A DNA stretch of 64,000 bases from an uncultured Draconibacterium sp. Its GTDB lineage: Bacteria; Bacteroidota; Bacteroidia; Bacteroidales; Prolixibacteraceae. A program made the position numbers and the translations under genes. The DNA is taken from the NCBI RefSeq assembly GCF_963676815.1, contig NZ_OY781365.1:5304501-5368500 (forward strand), written 5' to 3'. Below the pieces are notes generated by a model. The model was not told where the DNA came from and ran no database searches. It worked only from the letters and a program-made list of their open reading frames with translations. Below are positions 8,693 to 16,967 of this stretch, piece after piece. Position 1 is the first letter of the stretch, and each line of letters starts with the position of its first letter.

Positions 8693-9943
8693 ATGCGTTA
8701 TAAAATTTTTACTCTATTCCTGATAATGGTATGTGCCGCAACAACGTTGTTGGCACAGCGCAAAATTGATTTGCTTTTAATTGAAAAAAGCTACGATAAA
8801 GCATTACAAGAAATCAACAAGGAGTTGGTGTCCAATCCTTCATCGGAATTGTATTATAAAAAAGGCGTGGTTTATAAAAACCTGCAGGATTACCAACAAG
8901 CACTTCAGGCTTTTTTGAACGGGCTGCAATACAATGCCAGTAATGTTTTAATGCTGGAAGAAACAGCTGAGTGTTTTTCAATTTTGGGAAACAACCAGGA
9001 TGCAATTTCCTTTTTTGAAAAAGCACTGCAGGTTGAACCCGAAAATTTGGCTCTTGCAGGCAAACTTGGGCGCGTACATATAAATCTCGACGACTACAAG
9101 ACTGCATACAACGTTTTTTCCGGAATTTACGAAAAGGACTCCAGCAACGTTTACTGGAACAAACAGTTGGCCTATTGTTCGTATCGTGTTTTTCAGCGCG
9201 AAAAGGCACGCGATCTGTATGAAAAAGTTCTGGATGTCAATCCTCGAGATCATGGAACCTACATAAACTTGATACATTGTTACAATTGGAAAAAAGAAGC
9301 TAAGGAAATAATAGCAACTATTGATTCCGGTTTGGTGCATTTCCCGGCAGATAAAGACTTGTTTTTTGAAAAGGCCATGTTTTTTTACAAAACAAAACTC
9401 TATAGCCAGGCAATGTCGCAGTTTGAGAAATACCTGGAGCAGGAAAAACAACCGGCTTTCGAAACCATGATGAATTATGGAATTAGCACCTATTTTGCCG
9501 AGCAGGAAGAAAAGGCGCTGGATATTTTTGGCGACTTAAAACGCCTGAATCCGAACGATCCGCTGGTGATGTACTACCAAAGTTTGTGTAACCGGAAACT
9601 CAAAAATTATGATGATGCCATTGAGTTGATGACTTTCGCCATTGACGCAACGGTACCGGATTATGTATCGGAAATGTATCACCACCTGGGACAAATGTAC
9701 GGGCAGCAACGGCAGTTTAAAGAATCGATAGAAGCATTGAAAAAAGCCTATGAACTGAATCCCGGGAAAACTGAAGTTCTGTTTGAAATTGCAACTACTT
9801 ATGAAGAATACAATTCGAATAAAACGCTGGCAATGAACTACTACCGAATTTATTTAACCGAGTCGGGCGAAGCGGCCAAAAACGCCATTTATGCGCTTGA
9901 GCGAATTGAGAAATTAAAAGAGGACCTGTTTTTTGATGAATAA
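8693..9943 (+). CDS. secreted tetratricopeptide-repeat protein
   Basis: A 416-residue protein with a signal peptide (MRYKIFTLFLIMVCAATTLL, cut near LAQ, residue 22) followed almost entirely by TPR units. Examples are DYQQALQAFLNGLQYNASN, NQDAISFFEKALQVEPEN and FKESIEALKKAYELNPGK. TPR arrays are protein-binding scaffolds. No catalytic motif is visible, so the role is presumably to hold partner proteins in the periplasm. It lies 55 bases after the M56-TonB gene on the same strand and could share its transcript. The convergent LuxR-type gene ends 15 bases downstream. The partner and process are unknown. Confidence 0.85.
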   Translation: MRYKIFTLFLIMVCAATTLLAQRKIDLLLIEKSYDKALQEINKELVSNPSSELYYKKGVVYKNLQDYQQALQAFLNGLQYNASNVLMLEETAECFSILGNNQDAISFFEKALQVEPENLALAGKLGRVHINLDDYKTAYNVFSGIYEKDSSNVYWNKQLAYCSYRVFQREKARDLYEKVLDVNPRDHGTYINLIHCYNWKKEAKEIIATIDSGLVHFPADKDLFFEKAMFFYKTKLYSQAMSQFEKYLEQEKQPAFETMMNYGISTYFAEQEEKALDIFGDLKRLNPNDPLVMYYQSLCNRKLKNYDDAIELMTFAIDATVPDYVSEMYHHLGQMYGQQRQFKESIEALKKAYELNPGKTEVLFEIATTYEEYNSNKTLAMNYYRIYLTESGEAAKNAIYALERIEKLKEDLFFDE

Positions 9944-9958
9944 TATGGAAAGAAGAAA

Positions 9959-10906
9959 TTAATTTTCTCCGGTTTTCTCACGAACCAGGTTTGCCAGTTG
10001 AACCCTGCTTTTTACTCCGGTTTTGGTATAGATCCGATGATTGTGATCTTTTACAGTTTGTAGGGTAATAAATAATTTATCAGCAATTGCTTTGTTTGAT
10101 TTTCCGCTACAAATTTCCTGAATGATTTCTGCTTCGCGTTTCGATATTTCGTACAAATTACAAAACGATTGAAAATCCATGTTTTCATTTTCTGGCATTG
10201 TTTGATTCTTAAAGCGAATTATTGCAGGAAGTATCAGATTGCACGCAAACAAAATAATTAAAGCAATACAGGTAGAAATATATCCGAACCGGTTGAAAAA
10301 AAACATCACGCCGGAATAAAGTACGGTGCCGGCAAAAATACTCAGTACCAATTTTTTGTCGAGCCCGGTTTCTTTTAACAACCCGGCATCTTTTGTCTTT
10401 CTGAAAAAGGGTAGTAGAAAAAACAAATACACAACCAGATTTAACAACACTAAAATCCGTACTACAAAAAGATCGGCATTTTCGGGTACAAGGATAAGTT
10501 CTTTCTGAATGAGGAAAACCAGTGCAAAAGCTAACACTACAAAAGTTGGAAAGAAAGAAAAAATGAACGTTTTTGTGAGTCGGCGCCCGTTACAATTATT
10601 GGCAAATTTTAACAGCATAAACCAACTTACTACCATAAACGGAATTCCGATAATGGGTATAAAAACGGCTAATTTGGCACTTAAGTCATCACTAATATTT
10701 AAATCGGCAATAACCATTCGCAAACTTATATTCCCCCAAACTCCATAAAACAGAAAAGAAAACAGAAATATTTGCTGATACAGCAAAGTGGTGAAAATTG
10801 GCTTTTTGTTTTGCTGGTATTGCTGGTACGCAAGCAGTATTCCCCCAGCCGAAATTCCTGCAGAAATAACAAATGTAATAACGTATGCTAAAATTTTAAT
10901 CCACAT
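9959..10906 (-). CDS. membrane-bound LuxR-type transcriptional regulator
   Basis: A 315-residue protein with about seven hydrophobic segments in the first 230 residues, followed by a cytosolic LuxR/GerE helix-turn-helix at about 245-310 (ISKREAEIIQEICSGKSNKA, then TLQTVKDHNHRIYTKTGV). This 7TM-plus-LuxR layout is common in Bacteroidota and suggests direct sensing of a membrane signal without a separate kinase. No receiver domain is present. The gene diverges from a small membrane-protein gene at 11110. Two ACTAC-N4-GTAGT dyads lie in the shared upstream region, the nearer one five bases before this ATG, which suggests autoregulation and control of the divergent gene. The ligand is unknown. 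Confidence 0.82.
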   Translation of the reverse strand: MWIKILAYVITFVISAGISAGGILLAYQQYQQNKKPIFTTLLYQQIFLFSFLFYGVWGNISLRMVIADLNISDDLSAKLAVFIPIIGIPFMVVSWFMLLKFANNCNGRRLTKTFIFSFFPTFVVLAFALVFLIQKELILVPENADLFVVRILVLLNLVVYLFFLLPFFRKTKDAGLLKETGLDKKLVLSIFAGTVLYSGVMFFFNRFGYISTCIALIILFACNLILPAIIRFKNQTMPENENMDFQSFCNLYEISKREAEIIQEICSGKSNKAIADKLFITLQTVKDHNHRIYTKTGVKSRVQLANLVREKTGEN

Positions 10907-10910
10907 AAAA

Positions 10911-10975
10911 ACTACTTAAGTAGTGCATTGCAATTTTACGCACTTTGCCCGTGCAGCGCTAACTACGAAAGTAGT
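10911..10975. promoter_or_regulatory. two ACTAC-N4-GTAGT operator dyads in divergent promoter region
   Basis: Dyad 1, ACTACTTAAGTAGT, is at 10911-10924 and fully palindromic. Dyad 2, ACTACGAAAGTAGT, is at 10962-10975 and has identical arms. Their starts are 51 bases apart, close to five helical turns. On the minus strand a -7-like TAAAATTG (10938-10931) lies between them, so the dyads would flank the LuxR-type gene's promoter. On the plus strand TAGATTTG (11026-11033) is a candidate -7 element for the divergent gene. The likeliest binder is the LuxR-type protein itself. Confidence 0.55.
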
Positions 10976-11109
10976 GAAATTACTAAATCCAACTTTAGTA
11001 GGAAGGATTTTTTTGCGATATACAGTAGATTTGAATAACAATTACAAAAAACAATGTTCAGGCGCCGAAAGGTGCCACTCAGAAAACAAAAACATTAAAA
11101 ACAAAAACA

Positions 11110-11823
11110 ATGGAAAGCTTAAAGTATTTTGAATTGAGACCATCGGCAGGTGGAAGTTTTAGTTACGGTTGGAGAAAAATGTTCGAGAAATCATTCCTGC
11201 CACTTCTTGTAGCCGTAATTATAGTTGGACTATTAAATGGCCCCGGATATGGATTTAGAGGCGAATGGAGCGGAGATGATTTTAATGGCTTCGGTTTATT
11301 GCTTTTACCTCTTGCATTATTTGCGCTCGCATATGGTTTTTTATTTATGCCTGTAATTAAATATGGTGAAAAAAAGCTGTTCTTATCTGCCATGAGAAAC
11401 GAAGAGGCTGACCTTAAAGTAATGTTTGAGGGATTTAAAACACAATATTTAAATATTGTTTTAGCCAATTTAATTGTAGTTGCATTGGTAACAGTTGGCT
11501 TTTTTATGCTAATAATACCCGGTATTATTGTTGCATGCCGACTGGCTTTTGTGCCTTACCTGGTTATGGATAAAGAACTGGATGCCATGAAAGCCGTTGA
11601 AAAAAGCTGGCAAATGACACGCGGCTACGGTTGGACTATTTTCGGAATGGCAATTCTTTCATTCTTTATTTTTATTGCCGGATTGATCGTGTTTTTTGTT
11701 GGAGCCATTTTTTCAGTAATGTGGATTCATGCAGCATTTGCTACACTTTATGCATCGGTTGCCGGAGAAAAAGAAGATGATAATCCGATACCAATTTTAG
11801 GAGTTAACGAAGTAGAAGAATAA
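11110..11823 (+). CDS. small integral membrane protein of unknown function
   Basis: A 237-residue protein with four to six hydrophobic stretches, for example LLVAVIIVGLLNG (residues 35-47), a long one over GLLLLPLALFALAYGFLFM, another over IVVALVTVGFFMLIIPGIIV, and a C-terminal one over FFIFIAGLIVFFVGAIFSV. The motif FVPYLVMDKELDAMKAVEKSW before the last helices is typical of YciC/DUF975-like membrane proteins, whose biochemical role is unclear. It has no signal peptide and a short acidic tail. It is transcribed away from the LuxR-type regulator and shares the dyad-bearing promoter region with it, so it is probably the regulator's target. A strong terminator follows at 11849. Confidence 0.75.
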   Translation: MESLKYFELRPSAGGSFSYGWRKMFEKSFLPLLVAVIIVGLLNGPGYGFRGEWSGDDFNGFGLLLLPLALFALAYGFLFMPVIKYGEKKLFLSAMRNEEADLKVMFEGFKTQYLNIVLANLIVVALVTVGFFMLIIPGIIVACRLAFVPYLVMDKELDAMKAVEKSWQMTRGYGWTIFGMAILSFFIFIAGLIVFFVGAIFSVMWIHAAFATLYASVAGEKEDDNPIPILGVNEVEE

Positions 11824-11848
11824 AAAACAAAAAATGTTCAAGTTTAGG

Positions 11849-11873
11849 AGCCCGGATTTTTCCGGGCTTTTTG
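11849..11873 (+). terminator. rho-independent terminator
   Basis: Perfect 8-bp stem AGCCCGGA/TCCGGGCT with a TTTT loop, followed by TTTTTG. It ends the membrane-protein transcript 25 bases after its stop codon. Confidence 0.9.
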
Positions 11874-11923
11874 TTTTTATATAGTTTCGTTTGTGTATTT
11901 TGCATTTCATTTCCACCTATAAA

Positions 11924-14806
11924 ATGAAGAAACTACTTTTATTGCTTCTTGTATTCACAACCTATGTTGCACAGGCTCAGTATTTCAATACTGGGCAGGA
12001 TCCTTCATCCCTGAAGTGGCGGCAAATTATTACCACTAACTTTCAATTGATTTATCCAGACTATTACGAAAATCAGGCACAGGTTCTGGCTCAGAAACTG
12101 GAGATGGTTTACGATTTCGGAAGCTATTCGTTAAAATACAAACCGGGAAAAATATCAGTGATTCTGCATACGCAAACGATGCAATCGAATGGATTAGTGG
12201 CTTATGCTCCAAAACGCTCGGAATTTTATACCACACCACACCAGGCAATTTATCCGCAAGATTGGCTGGAACAACTGGCATTACATGAATTTCGACATGT
12301 TGTACAGATCGATAAATTAAATTCCGAGTTACCTAAAATCATCAAAATAATACTGGGAGAACAGGGAACCGCTTTGTTATTCGGAGCTTATCTTCCGTGG
12401 TGGTTTATTGAAGGCGACGCTGTTGTAACCGAAACAGCATTGGGAAAATACGGGCGCGGACGTTTCCCTTCTTTTTTGATGGAACATCAGGCGCAGGTCG
12501 TCGACAACAAAACATTTTCATACGATAAAGCTTACCTCGGATCATTCAAAGATTACGTTCCCAATCACTATCAACTGGGCTATTATTTGGTGGCCAATTC
12601 TCGAGAACGTTACGGAAGTGATATCTGGGAAAAGGCTATAAAAAGAGTGGGGACGAAACCTTTTTCGGTAACACCTTTTAATAAAGCATTAAAGTTGGAG
12701 ACAGGTTTGGGTAAAGTGCAACTATACGAATCGATTTTCGACAGCCTGGCAACGGAGTGGAAAAATGCCAATGTACAATTTGAAGGTATTCCATCAAGTC
12801 AACTTTCGAAAAAAAATAAAATCTATACCAATTATTTGTATAAACACTGGCTTAACGATAATGATCTGATCGCCTATAAAACGGGCTTGGATGTGGTTCC
12901 TGTATTTGTTAAAATCAACACAAAAACCGGAGCTGAATCGAAGTTGATCACTCCGGGATATATTTTTCAAGAGTCTGTAAGTTTCCGGGGAGAATGGATT
13001 GTGTGGGCAGAGAAAGTACCCGATGTTCGCTGGTCGCACAGCGGGCTTTCACGAATAAGGATCTTCAACGCAAATACAAAACAAATGTATTCTGTTGCTC
13101 CCGAATTTAAAGCGTTTGCCCCGGTACTTTCACCCGATTTAAAGGACGTTGCAGTTGTTGAAACCGATTTTTCCAGTGCAAATTATTTAACGGTTTATGA
13201 TATTTCGAGTGGAAAAATAAAATACCGTTTCCAGACCGAGAATAACAACTTTTTCTTTTCTCCGGTTTGGCTCAATCAACACGAATTAATTGTTGTGTTG
13301 TTGGATGAGAAAGGAAAACGAATTGCAAAAGTGAATCTGCAAAATAACGAACAGATCTTACTTCCGGGAACTGAATTGGGAGAGGTAAAACAGTTGCATA
13401 TTTCTGGCAACAAGCTGTATTTTATTAGTAGCTATTCAGGTAAAAATGCGCTTTATACTTACGACTTAACCACTTCTGAAATTGAACATTTATATGAACC
13501 GCGTTTTGATGCAGCTTATCCGGCGGTTCAGGAAAACGGAACAATTGCACTTAGCGATTACACCGGAGATGGTTTTCGGATTATCGAATTTCAACAAAAA
13601 AATACAGTACAGCTAACAGATATTACACCTGCCAACTGGCCGCTTGCAAATGCTATGCAACAACAAGAGCCGGGTATTGTAGATTTTTCGCAAGTTGATA
13701 CCACAAAACTGTTTACTACAGAGGCTTACAGCAAACCAAAACATCTTTTCAATTTTCATAGTTGGGCGCCTGTTTTTGTCGACCCCGACAATTATGAGTT
13801 TTTGCCCGGTGTTAGTTTAATGTCGCAAAATAAGTTAGGAACCGCATTTACTACTTTGGGGTATAAATGGGACACCAGCGAAAAAACAGGCCACTTTTAC
13901 GGACGGTATACTTATAAAGGTTGGTTTCCTGTTTTCGATTTAGAAGTAACCGGTGGAAAACGTGCATCACAATATTGGTTGATTCGCGAATACCAGGATC
14001 AGAACGGACAAGTGGTTAACAGAGATACCACACTTCAGGATTATAAATGGAATGAAACAACTTTCAGCGCCAATATGCGCATTCCTTTAAATTTATCGAG
14101 GGGAACATTTACACGCTTTTTTCAACCTGAAGTTGATTACCAGTTGGCACATTACGGCAAGGAAGAATCGACACCGGATGACTTTCGCGCTGGTAATTAT
14201 CAATCGTTATCTTACCGCTTGTATTACTACCAGCTTCTTCGTAGAAGCCATCAGGATATTTATCCCAATTTCGGATTTGCTCTCGAAGGAAATTTTCGTC
14301 ACTCGCCATGGCAATCCAACGAAATGGGGCAATTGAAGTCGGGTGCGGCAACAATGTATCTTCCAGGTATTATGAAAAATCATGGAATACGTTTGTACGG
14401 TGGTGTGCAAGATAAAAGTTCCGGTAATCTTTTTGGATTCTCTGATGCGATACGTTTTCCCCGGGGATGGACAAAAATTGAAACCGAACAATTACAGTCT
14501 TTGTCGTTAAATTATGCACTGCCACTAATTGATCCAGATTTAAGTATTGGCGGACTCACCTATATACGCAGAATAAGTGCAACCTTATATGCTGATTACG
14601 CTAATTTGCAGGGAAGCTACCACGGCAGTGACGTTCCAACAAAATACAATGTCGACATTTCCTCGTATGGTGTCGAATTGTTGGGCGATGTTAATTTCTT
14701 TCGGTTTTATGCTCCGGTAAAAATAGGAGTCAGAGCTTCATACCTAAAAGAATTGGAAGATGTTGCTTTCGATTTTCTGCTGTCTGTTGATTTTAATTCG
14801 TTGTAG
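11924..14806 (+). CDS. secreted zinc-peptidase / beta-propeller / outer-membrane barrel protein
   Basis: A 960-residue protein starting at ATG 11924 (MKKLLLLLLV), with a signal peptide cut near AQA/QYF. Residues about 25-250 form a gluzincin-like peptidase: HEFRH (His121, Glu122, His125) and a downstream WWFIEGDA with Glu163 as the probable third zinc ligand. About residues 290-600 contain TolB/WD40-like propeller blades (SPDLKDVAVVETD, SPVWLNQHELIVVL). The last roughly 330 residues look like an outer-membrane beta-barrel: alternating aromatic strands such as FYGRYTYKGWFPVFDLEV, ending in FDFLLSVDFNSL. So the protein appears to be an outer-membrane-anchored protease of unknown substrate. Some databases would label it TolB-like because of the propeller; the zinc motif and barrel argue for a distinct role. 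It forms a single-gene unit between two terminators. Confidence 0.75.
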   Translation: MKKLLLLLLVFTTYVAQAQYFNTGQDPSSLKWRQIITTNFQLIYPDYYENQAQVLAQKLEMVYDFGSYSLKYKPGKISVILHTQTMQSNGLVAYAPKRSEFYTTPHQAIYPQDWLEQLALHEFRHVVQIDKLNSELPKIIKIILGEQGTALLFGAYLPWWFIEGDAVVTETALGKYGRGRFPSFLMEHQAQVVDNKTFSYDKAYLGSFKDYVPNHYQLGYYLVANSRERYGSDIWEKAIKRVGTKPFSVTPFNKALKLETGLGKVQLYESIFDSLATEWKNANVQFEGIPSSQLSKKNKIYTNYLYKHWLNDNDLIAYKTGLDVVPVFVKINTKTGAESKLITPGYIFQESVSFRGEWIVWAEKVPDVRWSHSGLSRIRIFNANTKQMYSVAPEFKAFAPVLSPDLKDVAVVETDFSSANYLTVYDISSGKIKYRFQTENNNFFFSPVWLNQHELIVVLLDEKGKRIAKVNLQNNEQILLPGTELGEVKQLHISGNKLYFISSYSGKNALYTYDLTTSEIEHLYEPRFDAAYPAVQENGTIALSDYTGDGFRIIEFQQKNTVQLTDITPANWPLANAMQQQEPGIVDFSQVDTTKLFTTEAYSKPKHLFNFHSWAPVFVDPDNYEFLPGVSLMSQNKLGTAFTTLGYKWDTSEKTGHFYGRYTYKGWFPVFDLEVTGGKRASQYWLIREYQDQNGQVVNRDTTLQDYKWNETTFSANMRIPLNLSRGTFTRFFQPEVDYQLAHYGKEESTPDDFRAGNYQSLSYRLYYYQLLRRSHQDIYPNFGFALEGNFRHSPWQSNEMGQLKSGAATMYLPGIMKNHGIRLYGGVQDKSSGNLFGFSDAIRFPRGWTKIETEQLQSLSLNYALPLIDPDLSIGGLTYIRRISATLYADYANLQGSYHGSDVPTKYNVDISSYGVELLGDVNFFRFYAPVKIGVRASYLKELEDVAFDFLLSVDFNSL

Positions 14807-14823
14807 GAAAATTTTAGAGAAGC

Positions 14824-14857
14824 ACCTCAAATGAATCAGAAGCTTTTGAGGTTTTTG
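14824..14857 (+). terminator. terminator after peptidase-barrel gene
   Basis: Arms ACCTCAAA (14824-14831) and TTTGAGGT (14845-14852) with a 13-base loop, followed by a short T run (TTTTGG). It begins 18 bases after the stop codon. Confidence 0.75.
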
Positions 14858-15784
14858 GTGAAAAATTCGGAAATCGTGGCTATTTTGTCTATTTGCTTGT
14901 CGCTTTCAAATTTCAATATTTTACTATAAGTCATTAGTTCAGTGCGATTTATATATTCAAAATCACTTTTTTAAGCTTTTGAGAATTTGCCAGATTTTAG
15001 TTTACGCGTATTTATACGTAAATATTTACGGCATTTTTAGTAAAACCACAAAAATGGAAAGAAAAGGGGCTGTTTTAATCTATCGGGATAAAAATTGAAT
15101 TATACTCAAGGGAAGGTTTAAAGTATTACTTCTCTTATAATCAGGATACAGAGTCGGAGACCAATACTACATAACTACTAATAACACTTGTAAAATTTAC
15201 AAATGTATTTACAGAAGTATACAGAAATATAAAAATGAATAAAAGTTATGCGTATACAAATGTTTTATAATCTAACTCTGATATGTTTTACATATGTATG
15301 ATTTCTAAAATAAAGTAACAGAATAATGTTTAATTATATAAATGATCTGAATAGTCAATTTATATATATGTAACAAAGTAAGAGGGGAGTGTTCAAATAA
15401 ATAAAACCAAATTGTACAAAATAGGGTATTTTAAATCTTACACTGATTGTATAAATATGCATGCCATGTAATTATTGTTATACATCTATATATTAGAGAA
15501 TTACGCAGATTACATAAAGTTATATATTATATATTATGAGTAAATCATGCATTCGGCGCGGCCGAAATGTGTGGGGCTCTTATATAGTGTTTATTACTAG
15601 TGTTTTAAACTATCTACTTAAAGTTATATATTGCGTATTTATTGATGTTTTGCGTTTTCGCTATATTTACATTTAGAAAAAAAGTAGTTGCTAAATTCGA
15701 AAAGAATATTTACATTTGTTGATGAAGTATACACGAAGTCTGTTGGACGCATGACAAATGTATCTTTATAACACACTTTTAAAA
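14858..15784. other. AT-rich gap without intact genes; decayed frames and repeated motifs
   Basis: About 930 bases before the XRE gene. No tRNA, rRNA or credible intact frame is seen. It holds a possible frameshifted mini-gene (15054-15174), TACA-nn-TGTA motifs at 15198-15207 and 15289-15298 with near matches at 15255-15264, 15711-15720 and 15753-15762, two copies of GAAGTATAC (15214-15222, 15724-15732), and a GC-rich dyad TTCGGC-GCG-GCCGAA (15552-15566). A -7-like TACATTTG (15711-15718) is a candidate promoter element for the XRE gene. The composition is unlike the flanking genes and suggests an eroded insertion. Confidence 0.6.
15054..15174 (+). pseudogene. possible frameshifted small ORF
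   Basis: ATG 15054 opens MERKGAVLIYRDKN and then hits TGA at 15096. A -1 shift at the run of five A (15090-15094) continues into IELYSREGLKYYFSYNQD and on to a stop at 15172, about 40 codons in all. The VLIYRD wording recalls VIIYRDGTFNIY at the end of the XRE regulator 1 kb downstream, so it may be a remnant of a related gene. This is weak evidence; it may be chance. Confidence 0.2.
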
Positions 15785-16201
15785 ATGAAAGACCGAATTA
15801 AAAATTTTATCGATGCAAAAGGGATATCAGCCGGAGAACTAGCTGCTGTTTTGGATGTGCAACGATCTAATATCTCACATATTCTTAATGGTAGAAATAA
15901 ACCAGGTGCTTCATTCATTGAGAAGTTGCTACTGGAATTCCCTGATTTAAACGCTCGCTGGCTACTAACTGGCGAGGGAGATATGTTTAGTGGACAAGTA
16001 TCAGTAGCTAGTGCTCCACAACAAAAGCTGCCGATGGTTGAGGAAACTCGAAAACAGCAGCCTTTAACTGAGAAACCAATAAAGAAGAACGTTATTACCG
16101 AGGAAAATATAAAAACACCAATAACGGCTCCAAATAGTGAGATCGACAAAATGGTTATTATATACCGTGATGGTACATTTAATATATATAAACAACGCTA
16201 A
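15785..16201 (+). CDS. XRE-family helix-turn-helix regulator
   Basis: A 139-residue DNA-binding protein. An N-terminal Cro/CI-type HTH (residues about 5-65) reads RIKNFIDAKGISAGELAAVL, then QRSNISHILNGRNKPG, and ends in the conserved WLLTGEGDM seen in this Bacteroidota family. A polar, low-complexity linker follows, and a short C-terminal strand VIIYRDGTFNIYKQR that probably mediates oligomerisation. The start is ATG 15785 (MKDRIKNF); the frame runs further back without a better start. It sits alone in AT-rich DNA, with TACAnnTGT-type motifs at 15711-15720 and 15753-15762 in its promoter region, which would suit autoregulation. Targets are unknown. Similar genes are often solitary or lie in mobile regions. 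Confidence 0.85.
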   Translation: MKDRIKNFIDAKGISAGELAAVLDVQRSNISHILNGRNKPGASFIEKLLLEFPDLNARWLLTGEGDMFSGQVSVASAPQQKLPMVEETRKQQPLTEKPIKKNVITEENIKTPITAPNSEIDKMVIIYRDGTFNIYKQR

Positions 16202-16424
16202 GAAATTGAATAGGTAATGTATAAAGCAAGTAGTAACATTGCTATATTATATCACTTAGCTACAGCGACGTTTTGCATAACCACAATGATAATTGAAAGA
16301 ATTAGACCCGGTGGTTTCTATAATGAATAGAATAAAAACATTTGTATATTATATGTTGTAGAGAATTGTAATCGCTATTACTAAAAGGTATTTGATCTCC
16401 AAACGGTGATTAAACCAGAGTAAC

Positions 16425-16457
16425 AAAGAGGGCTGTAGTATTATGGCCCTCTTTTGT
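16425..16457 (+). terminator. terminator, 224 bases after XRE gene
   Basis: Stem AAAGAGGGC (16425-16433) against GCCCTCTTT (16446-16454) with a 12-base loop, then TTG. The distance from the XRE stop codon suggests either a long 3' UTR or a separate short RNA ending here. Confidence 0.8.
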
Positions 16458-16637
16458 TTATATGTAAATTCACTAATTAGTACTACTGTAGTTTTCAAAT
16501 GTAACACATTTAAATTATTGGTTTTTAAAGTGATATAAAACAAAAGTAAACTTTTTACAAAAATAATTTTATTAAAGTTTGCATATGTGAATTTTTGTTT
16601 TCATATTTGCAATAACAAAAGTAAACAACAATACGAC

Positions 16638-16874
16638 ATGATGATTAAAACAATACAGATTCAATTTACAAACCCAATTTAAGTTGATAAATCCAGAAGT
16701 CGCTTGGCCACTAGTAATAGTGGCCATTTCTGGTATATAGACGTATGGTTTAACGAAAATATTCGTAATCGTAAAAAAGTAAAATATTGTTTTGGAAATG
16801 TAAAATATATTAATACATGTTGTACACATATAAACAAAGACCCTTATTTTTTACCTAATTTAAATATTACATAG
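16638..16874 (+). pseudogene. possible small gene broken by an in-frame stop
   Basis: ATG 16638 starts MMIKTIQIQFTNPI, then a TAA at 16680, after which the same frame stays open for 63 codons to a TAG at 16872, with ordinary-looking residues such as GHFWYIDVWFNENIRNRKK. Without the stop this would be a 78-residue protein. No family is recognised. It overlaps the hairpin at 16693-16733, so either the hairpin or the frame is probably the functional reading, not both. Confidence 0.2.
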
Positions 16875-16903
16875 AAGGCCGTTATTCAACGGTCTTTTCT
16901 TTT
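16693..16903 (+). ncRNA. candidate structured RNA ending at a terminator
   Basis: A two-tier hairpin: outer stem CCAGAA (16693-16698) with TTCTGG (16728-16733), and a perfect 9-bp inner stem TGGCCACTA (16705-16713) with TAGTGGCCA (16718-16726), capped by GTAA, a GNRA-type tetraloop. The internal loop is asymmetric, six bases against one. A rho-independent terminator follows at 16875-16903. Stem, tetraloop and terminator together suggest a small RNA. The 5' end is not defined and no family is recognised. Confidence 0.3.
16875..16903 (+). terminator. terminator upstream of pyrK
   Basis: Stem AAGGCCGTT/AACGGTCTT (one G-T wobble) with loop ATTC, followed by a T-rich run TTCTTTTTG. There is no recognised gene directly upstream. 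Confidence 0.85.
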
Positions 16904-16942
16904 TGTATCAATTATCAGCGCGAATTTCAACGATTATTCTAT

Positions 16943-16950
16943 TATCTTTG
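16943..16950 (+). promoter_or_regulatory. -7 element of pyrK promoter
   Basis: TATCTTTG matches TAnnTTTG and lies 18 bases before the pyrK ATG. No good TTTG is found at the expected -33 position. Confidence 0.45.
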
Positions 16951-16967
16951 CGGCAAAATCAGAATAC

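Larger units (their letters stand above)
16202..16967. other. 766-base gap: two orphan terminators and a structured segment
   Basis: Between the XRE gene and pyrK there is no intact protein gene that I can support. Present are a terminator at 16425-16457, an AACATTTGTA motif (16337-16346), an open stretch interrupted by one stop (16539-16874), a strong two-tier hairpin (16693-16733), a second terminator (16875-16903) and a -7-like TATCTTTG (16943-16950) for pyrK. Both terminators point rightwards and imply one or two short transcripts. Confidence 0.6.

Noticed and set aside
16572..16829. An 85-codon minus-strand frame between XRE and pyrK
   Set aside because: It overlaps the hairpin and terminator region, has low-complexity hydrophobic content with no domain, and no promoter is seen.
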